64,000 nt of DNA from JAJFFW01 sp963922595 (GTDB lineage: Bacteria > Pseudomonadota > Alphaproteobacteria > Caulobacterales > Parvularculaceae), in NCBI GenBank assembly GCA_963922595.1, contig CAWUIM010000004.1, positions 35,129-99,128 on the forward strand, written 5' to 3'. Both the position numbers and the translations under genes were made by a program. The notes below the pieces were generated by a model, which was not told the DNA's origin, searched no databases, and worked only from the letters and a program-made list of their open reading frames with translations. How positions within the stretch are numbered: the first letter of the stretch is position 1; each line of letters starts with the position of its first letter. Shown here in pieces: positions 57,669 through 64,000 of the stretch.

Positions 57669-58790
57669 TTGCGCAGCCTCGATCTTTACATATTTCGTCA
57701 ATGTCTGGCGCCGCTCGTCTTTTCCGTGCTCGTGATCACAGTGATCGTGTGGATGACGCAAAGCCTTCAGCGGCTTGACATTCTTGTGGAGCACGGGTCC
57801 GGGTTCGCGGCCTTTGCATGGCTGAGCATCCTGATCGTGCCGAGCCTGCTTTCGGTCATCATTCCTTTCGCACTGTTCGGCGCAGCGCTTTACGCGCTTC
57901 AGCGTCTGCATGCGGACAGTGAAATCGCGGTCATTCATGCGGCGGGCGTCAGCCGCTGGCGCATCGCCGGGCCGCTCCTCTTTATCGCGGCCGGCGCGAG
58001 CCTCGTCACCTTATGGGTCAATCTCGATCTGATGCCGCGCAGCTATCGCATCCTTAAACAAACGGTGGCCGATATCCGGTCGGATTTCGCAACAAGCGTC
58101 CTGCGCAGCGGCGAATTCACCACCGTAATCGACGGGCTCACCATCTATGTGGAAGAAGCCCGCCCAGGCGGCCAATTCGAAGGCCTTCTCGTGAGCGACT
58201 ATCGCAACGGCGAGAACCCCGAGACCTACATGGCGCAAAAAGGGCTCCTGCAGGAGACCGTCAACGGCCCGGTCCTTTATCTCCTGAACGGCAATGTGCA
58301 AACCGTGGACGACGCCACCGGCGAAATCGAATTCGTCAATTTCCGAGACACGGCGGTCAACATTTCCGACTTCAGCAAAGGCGGCGGCGAGCTACAGCTC
58401 GAATTGACAGAACGCTATCTGTCAGAACTTTTTAACCCCGACATGACCAACGCCTGGGACCGGGAAAACGCCTCCAAGTTGATCGCGGAGGGGCACAACC
58501 GGCTCGCTTCCCCGCTCTACGCTATCGCTTATGCGCTTCTGGCCACCTACACGCTGATCGGCGGCGCCTATAACCGACAAGGGTATGGGCTGCGGATCGC
58601 CATCGCCGCCGCCGCTGCCGGCGCGATCAGGATCGCTGGATTTGTTATTCAGGGTCTGACGGCGGAGAACCATTTTTTCTGGATGCAATACGCCGTGCCG
58701 CTCGGCGCAATCTTCGCCTTTGCGATTTTAATTTCGAACACCGCACGCGCCAGACCGGCCGCGGCCCCCTTGAAAGCGAAGGCCGCCTAA
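57669..58790 (+). CDS. lptF: LptF lipopolysaccharide export permease
   Basis: A 373-aa YjgP/YjgQ-family permease of the LptB2FG complex that extracts LPS from the inner membrane. The N-terminus LYIFRQCLAPLVFSVLVITV, with a following helix block, is typical. A periplasmic beta-jellyroll occupies about residues 115-255, and the C-terminal helices (ALLATYTLIGGAYNRQGYG) follow. The start is TTG (57669) with a distant GAGGGA; no ATG is available nearby. Its stop overlaps lptG (TAATG). Confidence 0.93.
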   Translation: MRSLDLYIFRQCLAPLVFSVLVITVIVWMTQSLQRLDILVEHGSGFAAFAWLSILIVPSLLSVIIPFALFGAALYALQRLHADSEIAVIHAAGVSRWRIAGPLLFIAAGASLVTLWVNLDLMPRSYRILKQTVADIRSDFATSVLRSGEFTTVIDGLTIYVEEARPGGQFEGLLVSDYRNGENPETYMAQKGLLQETVNGPVLYLLNGNVQTVDDATGEIEFVNFRDTAVNISDFSKGGGELQLELTERYLSELFNPDMTNAWDRENASKLIAEGHNRLASPLYAIAYALLATYTLIGGAYNRQGYGLRIAIAAAAAGAIRIAGFVIQGLTAENHFFWMQYAVPLGAIFAFAILISNTARARPAAAPLKAKAA

Positions 58791-59881
58791 TGCCGCCTGC
58801 AACGCTGTTTAACTATATCGCCGCCCGCACGCTCGTCGCCGTCGCCGCCTTGTTCGCAATCTTCGCGAGCCTGATTTTGCTTGTGGACCTGATCGAAAAC
58901 ATGCGTTTCGCCGGCAAGTTCGACGGCGATTTCGCTTTTGCGGCGAGACTGACCCTGTTGCGGACGCCCGGCCTCGCGCAGGCGCTGTCGCCCTTTGTCT
59001 TTCTGTTCGGATCAATCTGGATGTTCACCCAGTTGAACCGCCGCTCGGAGGTCGCCGTGATGCGGTCGGCGGGATTATCCGTATGGCGACTGATCGCCCC
59101 GGCGGCGTTCGTGGCGACGATCGCCGGCTTTCTCATCATCACGGTCATCGATCCGCTTTCGTCACGTATGCTGGCGGTCGGCGAACAGATGAAAAACGAC
59201 ATTCGCGGCAAACAATCGAGCTTCGTGCGCGTGCTCGGCGACGGCATCTGGCTGCGCCAGAAAGCGACGAACAGCGTTCTCATTATCAACGCCAGCGGGT
59301 TTGATGAAATGCGGTCCGCGCTCACCGACGTTATTGTCTGGCGCCTTGGAAACGATCTCGCCTTTCGCGAGCGCATTGATGCGCCGGAAGCCATCCTGGC
59401 TGAACAAACCATCGAGCTGCGTAATGCGCGCCTCAAAACAACCGCCGAACGCCTCGACCATACGAGCCCGATCTACGCCATCCGAACCACGTTAACCGCC
59501 GATGATTTGCGCCAGCGTGTAACGCCGCCTGAAACGATGTCCATCTGGCAATTGCCGAAATTCATTCTGCTCGCTGAAGCGGCGGGCTTGCCGACCGTGC
59601 GCTACGAAATCAGGTTTCACGATCTGTGTTCGACGCCGCTCAAGCTGCTCGCGATGGTTCTGATCGCCGCCATTTTTTCCTTGCGTCCGTTCCGATCTGG
59701 CGGCGCGAGCAAGCTCTTGTTCCTCTCCATCGGAGCGGGCTTCCTACTCTATATCCTGTCGGAGATGTCAGCGGCGCTCGGCGTTTCAGGCACAGTCCCG
59801 GTGGCGCTCGCCGCGTGGACCCCGGCGCTGGTGGCGGCGCTCGTCGCGATCACGAGCCTTCTCCAATTCGAAGATGGGTAA
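58790..59881 (+). CDS. lptG: LptG lipopolysaccharide export permease
   Basis: A 363-aa paralog and partner of LptF. Helices at the N-terminus (VAALFAIFASLILLVDLIEN), the coupling helix region TQLNRRSEVAVMRSAGLSVW that contacts LptB, a periplasmic domain (about 130-260) and C-terminal helices are all present. Translation is coupled to lptF. lptB is not in this window. Confidence 0.94.
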   Translation: MPPATLFNYIAARTLVAVAALFAIFASLILLVDLIENMRFAGKFDGDFAFAARLTLLRTPGLAQALSPFVFLFGSIWMFTQLNRRSEVAVMRSAGLSVWRLIAPAAFVATIAGFLIITVIDPLSSRMLAVGEQMKNDIRGKQSSFVRVLGDGIWLRQKATNSVLIINASGFDEMRSALTDVIVWRLGNDLAFRERIDAPEAILAEQTIELRNARLKTTAERLDHTSPIYAIRTTLTADDLRQRVTPPETMSIWQLPKFILLAEAAGLPTVRYEIRFHDLCSTPLKLLAMVLIAAIFSLRPFRSGGASKLLFLSIGAGFLLYILSEMSAALGVSGTVPVALAAWTPALVAALVAITSLLQFEDG

Positions 59882-60017
59882 TGCGTGAGCGGGCGGCGCC
59901 CAGAGACGGGTCAAAGGGATTTTTTATTAGCCCTGAACACCCAATCACGGCTATGGTTTTTGGCGGTTAACCAAGGATGGCGGCGGCGCGCTTCACGGCG
60001 CGGCGTGAGGAGGCCTA

Positions 60018-62477
60018 TTGCCCCTACAGCGGCGTAGTATTGTCGGGCGGAGTGTTCGGTTGTTGGGCGGCACGTTTCTCAGCGGCGTCGCCAGCGCCGC
60101 TGCGGACGTGCGCGCGCAAACCGTCACCTCTGAGCCGACGTCCGTTCTAGCGCTCGCTCAATTCGACCAAGCCGCACAGCCCACAGTCACAGCGGAAAAA
60201 ACGCCGCCCGCCACCGCAGAAGCTGAAGATCAGGTCTTGTTCGAGGCCGATCTCGTCACCCGGGAAACCGAGACCAGCCCGATCGTCGCGGAAGGCGATG
60301 TGCGCGCTTATTTCGGCCGCCGATATTTACGGGCGGACAGGCTGGAATACGACCCTGAGACGGACATTGTCGTCGCCGTCGGCAACGTCTCGATCACCGA
60401 CGAAAATCTCGATACGGCCTTCGCCGGCCGCGTCGAGCTTACGGGCGATCTTCGCGACGGGATCGCGGAAAACTTCACCGCCCTCCTCGCCGACAATGCG
60501 CGCCTCGCCGCGGAAAGCGCCATCCAGGAGCAAGGCGCGCGCACACGTCTTTCGAAAGCCGTCTACACCGCCTGCAATGTCTGCAATGATGAAGGCGAAG
60601 GAAAAACGCCCACTTGGCGCATGAAGGCGCTGCGCGTGACGCGCGACAAAGAGCGCCGCGTTGTCCGCTTCCGGCACGCCTTCCTTGAACTCAAGGGCGT
60701 CCCCGTTCTGTACACCCCCTATATTCAGGGACCCGACCCCGGCGTTGAGCGCCAATCCGGGTTTCTGACGCCCTTGATCGGCGCCTCAAGCCGGCTCGGC
60801 TTTAATTTTGAGCTGCCCTACTATTTGGCGTTCTCAAATAGCACGGATGCGACGTTCTTTCCCAAATATACGAGCAATGACGGCGTCTTGTGGCAGGGCG
60901 AAGTGCGCCGGCGCGGCAAGAAGAGTTATCATGTTCTCTCCGGCGGCGTCATAGACTTCAATAATCTTGAGCCGGACGAAAACGGATCAATCCCGGCTGA
61001 CTCAGGCATCCCGTCCACGCGCTGGAATATTTTCGGTCGCGGCCATCGCGATTTTGGCGAAAACTGGCGGCTCGGCTACGATATCGAGCGGGTTTCCGAC
61101 GACACATTCCTGCGCCGCTACGATATCCGCCGGCGCGGCGATTTGCGCAAAGAGCTTGATACGTCAAATACGAACCGCTTACGGACGAACGGATACGCGA
61201 ACTGGCGCCGGGGCGGATCGGAACTAACGGTTAACTCCTACCTTTTTCAGGGCCTGCGCTCCACGGACAACGAAGAACAGACGCCTTATGTATTGCCGCT
61301 GATCAACTTCCGCCATGACTTTCGAAACAATATTGGCGGCGGGCGGGCGAACGTGGCTGCAAATCTCGCGTCGCTCCAGCGCAAGAACGGCGTCGATACG
61401 CGCCGCTTCACCGCCAGCGCCTTCTGGCAACGCGAACACATTACCCGCGGCGGTCATCGCTTCAACGCGTTCGCAGAAGTGCGCGGCGACGCTTACTACT
61501 TCCAGGATCTCGACGAGGGCACTGAGCTCTTTCCAGACGGCGTTCCCTCAAATGAGCCCACGCGCTTCGAAGCGCGCTTTGCGCCCACAGCCGGCGCGGA
61601 ATGGTCTTATCCGTTGACGAAACGCGCCCATGGCGCGCGCCTCTTCATTGAACCGCGCGTTCAGCTATTGGCGAGCCCGGCGAACCGCAACCCGGACGAT
61701 ATTCTGAACGAGGACTCCCAGAGCATCGAATTCGATTACGCCGGGCTGTTCGACTACAACAAATCAACAGGCTTCGATCGCTTTGAGGATGGCCAACGTA
61801 TGAACGCGGGGCTCGCCGCAAAAGCGATTTTCGATAACGGCATTGTTATTGAAGGCTCCGCAGGCGGACAATTCCGATTGCAGGACACGAACGCATTCGC
61901 CGCATCCAGCGGCTTGGGTGATCGGCGCTCGGATATCGTCGGCAGTCTCAATGTGCGATACAAGAATCGCATCGGCATCGAAAACAGGTTCCAGGTTTCC
62001 GATGACACTGGCGCATTGCAGCGCGCTGAGTCGCGCGCCTTTCTCAATTATTGGCGCTTCAGAGCGAACCTGAATTATGTAAGGCTCGATCAGGATTTGT
62101 TCCCTGACTCTGCGCTCGACCCCGCCGTGTTTGAGGATTTCCAGAATGACCGCGAAGAGCTAACAGGCACGGTCCGGTTCAAACTGACCGACCATTGGAC
62201 CGCCGGCCTCGCCTGGCGCGAAAATCTCAATCCGCTCCCCGAGACGGAATTGTTCACCGATCCCGTCACCGGCGTGACAAGCCGGCGCATTGTGCGCAAC
62301 GCCGCCGGTGAGATCGTTAACGAAGAATCGACGATCAGACAGGACTTTATCCTCGGCTATCGCGACGAATGCTCTTCGCTCGAACTCACCTATCGGCGCG
62401 ACCAAACCCGCGATGAGGGCCTCGGCACCGACAACGCCTTCCTCATCCGCTTCACCCTGAGGTCGCTGGTGGATTAA
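60018..62477 (+). CDS. lptD: LptD outer-membrane LPS translocon
   Basis: An 819-aa LPS-assembly protein. After a signal-like N-terminus, an OstA/LptA-like domain (about 75-175, with ETSPIVAEGDVRAYFG and ADRLEYDPETDIVVAVGNV) receives LPS from the periplasmic bridge. A large beta-barrel follows, with PVLYTPYIQGPDPGVERQSG near its start. Cysteines occur as a CNVC pair near residue 190 and one near the C-terminus (RDECSS), compatible with the disulfide that links domain and barrel. The start is TTG, with AGGAGG four bases before it. It follows lptG by 136 bases. Confidence 0.93.
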   Translation: MPLQRRSIVGRSVRLLGGTFLSGVASAAADVRAQTVTSEPTSVLALAQFDQAAQPTVTAEKTPPATAEAEDQVLFEADLVTRETETSPIVAEGDVRAYFGRRYLRADRLEYDPETDIVVAVGNVSITDENLDTAFAGRVELTGDLRDGIAENFTALLADNARLAAESAIQEQGARTRLSKAVYTACNVCNDEGEGKTPTWRMKALRVTRDKERRVVRFRHAFLELKGVPVLYTPYIQGPDPGVERQSGFLTPLIGASSRLGFNFELPYYLAFSNSTDATFFPKYTSNDGVLWQGEVRRRGKKSYHVLSGGVIDFNNLEPDENGSIPADSGIPSTRWNIFGRGHRDFGENWRLGYDIERVSDDTFLRRYDIRRRGDLRKELDTSNTNRLRTNGYANWRRGGSELTVNSYLFQGLRSTDNEEQTPYVLPLINFRHDFRNNIGGGRANVAANLASLQRKNGVDTRRFTASAFWQREHITRGGHRFNAFAEVRGDAYYFQDLDEGTELFPDGVPSNEPTRFEARFAPTAGAEWSYPLTKRAHGARLFIEPRVQLLASPANRNPDDILNEDSQSIEFDYAGLFDYNKSTGFDRFEDGQRMNAGLAAKAIFDNGIVIEGSAGGQFRLQDTNAFAASSGLGDRRSDIVGSLNVRYKNRIGIENRFQVSDDTGALQRAESRAFLNYWRFRANLNYVRLDQDLFPDSALDPAVFEDFQNDREELTGTVRFKLTDHWTAGLAWRENLNPLPETELFTDPVTGVTSRRIVRNAAGEIVNEESTIRQDFILGYRDECSSLELTYRRDQTRDEGLGTDNAFLIRFTLRSLVD

Positions 62478-62611
62478 AAAGCGCGGCGCGGGGCGGCGCG
62501 TGATTTTCGCCTAAATGTTGCGTCGCCATTATTTTGGACTATTTTTGCGCAATCGTGCCATAGCAGGCCAAGCGGCGTTGCGTATCGACAAGCCTGGAGA
62601 CAAAGATCAGC

Positions 62612-63991
62612 ATGACGGACAATCGGATTATTCGTGGAATTACAGCGGCCTGCGCGGCGTTCGCGGGAATTTGCGCCGCCGCGTCGGCGCAGGTTGATCC
62701 CTCGTCGGTGCAAGCGCCGAGAGCCTCCGGCCCTACCGCGAACATCCCGCAGACCTATGCCGGGCCCTCTAGCTCCGTCGCCGCCGTCGTCAATGACACC
62801 GTCGTTACGACCTATGACGTCCAGCAACGCATGAAGCTCATGATCATTTCGTCCGGCGGACAGGTGACGCCGCAGATGCTCGGACAGCTTCAGACGCAGG
62901 CGCTGCGCGACCTTGTTCAGGAGAAATTGAAACTCCTGGAGGCTGAAGAATGGGAAATGAAGGTCGAAGACCGCGAGGTGGAGGGCGAGTTGCAGCAGAT
63001 CGCCGCGCAAAGCGGCACGACCGTCTCTCAATTGGAAGAAACGCTGATCCAACAGGGCGTCTCGCCGACGACGCTGCGTGAACAGATTAAATCCGGCCTT
63101 GTCTGGCCGCGGCTCGTTCAGGCGCGCTTCCGCAACCGTGTGCGCGTCAGCGAGGATGAAGTAGAGCAAACTCTGACGCGCATGCGTGAGGACGCCAGCA
63201 AAGAGCAGTTTCTGGTCTCCGAAATCTGCATCCCCGTCGCCGACAGCAATCAGATCGACGCCTATTATCAGGGCGCGTTGCAATTGATTGAACAAATGCG
63301 CCGCGGGGTGCCGTTCGCTGTCGTCGCGCAACAGTTCTCCGCCTGCACGTCCGCCGCCGCGGGCGGCGATATGGGCTGGGTGCGCGCCGGCGAATTGCCC
63401 GCTGAACTTGACGCAGCGGTGCGCGAATTGCCGCCTGGCGCCGTGACGAACCCGCTCCTCAATGACGGCGCTTTCATGATCCTCGCCTTGCGCGACAAAC
63501 GCGAAGCGGCCGTTAAAGGCGAAGAAACATTCACCTTCGCTTACGCCGGCGCGCCGCTCGAAATCGGCCGCAACGCCGCGCGTCAGGCGCTTGAAAAACT
63601 GCCGACCGCAGACGCCTGTGGCGGACGCGCCCAGCGTCAGGATCTCGGACAGGGCGTCGGCGTCGCGCTTCTTGAAAGTGTGACGCTCGACGGCGTCGAT
63701 GAACGCTTCCAATCGGCGGTCGAGGATTTAGGCCGCCACGAGTTGAGCCCGATCATCGAGGCGGACGGCGCGCTTCACGCTGTTTATGTATGTGAGAAAG
63801 ACGAAGGCCTTGGCCTCCCCTCGCGCGACGCGCTTGAAGATCGCATCTTCGGCCGTCAGCTCACGCGGATCGCCCAACAATATCTGCGCGACATTGAGCG
63901 GGATTCGCTGGTTGACGTTCGCCTGAAAGCCCTTGGCGGCCCCATCACTGGCCCGCGTCCGCCTGCGCCGCCCGCCGGCTCGCGCGGTTAA
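62612..63991 (+). CDS. surA: SurA-like periplasmic chaperone/peptidyl-prolyl isomerase
   Basis: A 459-aa SurA-type protein. Signal peptide (GITAACAAFAGICAAASAQ), a low-complexity segment, the SurA N-terminal chaperone domain (about 50-200, with VVNDTVVTTYDVQQRMKLM) and a parvulin domain with GGDMGWVRAGELPAELDAAV, the family core, are visible. A second, degenerate parvulin-like region follows before the Pro-rich end. It escorts outer-membrane proteins to BAM and matures LptD. The order lptD-surA is conserved in proteobacteria. Nine bases remain to the window end. Confidence 0.92.
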   Translation: MTDNRIIRGITAACAAFAGICAAASAQVDPSSVQAPRASGPTANIPQTYAGPSSSVAAVVNDTVVTTYDVQQRMKLMIISSGGQVTPQMLGQLQTQALRDLVQEKLKLLEAEEWEMKVEDREVEGELQQIAAQSGTTVSQLEETLIQQGVSPTTLREQIKSGLVWPRLVQARFRNRVRVSEDEVEQTLTRMREDASKEQFLVSEICIPVADSNQIDAYYQGALQLIEQMRRGVPFAVVAQQFSACTSAAAGGDMGWVRAGELPAELDAAVRELPPGAVTNPLLNDGAFMILALRDKREAAVKGEETFTFAYAGAPLEIGRNAARQALEKLPTADACGGRAQRQDLGQGVGVALLESVTLDGVDERFQSAVEDLGRHELSPIIEADGALHAVYVCEKDEGLGLPSRDALEDRIFGRQLTRIAQQYLRDIERDSLVDVRLKALGGPITGPRPPAPPAGSRG

Positions 63992-64000
63992 CGCGCATGG

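Noticed and set aside
62474..63712. 412-aa minus-strand reading frame opposite surA
   Set aside because: It is the mirror of a well-supported SurA gene, has Arg/His/Gly-rich composition typical of antisense frames in GC-rich DNA, and has no recognisable domain.
1..64000. Prophage, insertion sequence, toxin-antitoxin or defence island
   Set aside because: No integrase, transposase, capsid, toxin or restriction gene was recognised; gene content is largely core chromosome with a few lineage-specific loci.

Overview
The window reads as a stretch of a moderately GC-rich alphaproteobacterial chromosome. The evidence for the class is the iscR-led suf operon with an additional IscS-type desulfurase, the BamB-Der block, the lptF-lptG-lptD-surA block, ParE, HolC beside PepA, and TadG-like proteins. 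The genus cannot be fixed from this sequence; a marine lineage near Parvularculaceae, Hyphomonadaceae or Rhodobacterales is only a guess. No rRNA, tRNA, CRISPR array, insertion sequence or prophage was recognised. Genes are densely packed, with many ATGA and TAATG overlaps that imply translational coupling.

Layout. 0.1-9.5 kb: a ParA-like ATPase, then a long minus-strand iron-sulfur operon. In transcription order it reads iscR, IscS-like desulfurase, DUF1330 protein, sufB, a 65-aa membrane protein, an exported RidA-like protein, a small lipoprotein, sufC, sufD, sufS, sufT, sufA and a TfoX-like protein. An IscR type 1-like box overlaps the probable promoter. 9.7-18 kb: an alpha/beta hydrolase, a small beta-rich protein, the operon YfgM-like/bamB/der/DUF1439, then panB, a Blc-type lipocalin, a GNAT enzyme and apt. 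18-26.7 kb: two tandem TadG-like von Willebrand A proteins, an M13 metallopeptidase lipoprotein, a VPLPA-CTERM-type surface protein, parE and an MtfA-like peptidase. 26.7-31.1 kb: an unusual redox locus. Four overlapping minus-strand genes (82-aa and 47-aa membrane proteins, a ferric-reductase-like membrane domain fused to a Rieske domain, and a Tat-like anchored Cys-motif protein) are divergent from a Rieske/thiamine-diphosphate enzyme fusion. 31.1-36.3 kb: guaA, then three tandem paralogous secreted proteins of unknown function. Each has its own terminator and a CRP-type operator (TGTGA-N6-TCACA) at a conserved distance. 36.3-43.5 kb: rsmB-like, guaB, a dual-specificity phosphatase, an Ntn-hydrolase-like protein and rlmE, then DUF937, BON-LysM and Ppx/GppA genes. 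43.6-46.8 kb: a phage-shock operon (43-aa membrane protein, pspA, pspB, pspC) behind a sigma-54 promoter, divergent from pspF. 47-50.1 kb: a modular M36 metallopeptidase, then a gene that appears broken by an in-frame TAG. 50.2-57.6 kb: phhA divergent from an Lrp/AsnC regulator, then small enzymes, holC, membrane proteins and pepA. 57.6-64 kb: lptF, lptG, lptD, surA.

Several blocks serve the cell envelope: BamB and SurA in outer-membrane protein assembly, LptD/F/G in lipopolysaccharide export, Psp in membrane stress, and lipocalin, LysM and TadG-like proteins at the surface. The strongest candidates for undescribed biology are the Rieske-TPP redox locus and the CRP-boxed triplet of secreted paralogs.
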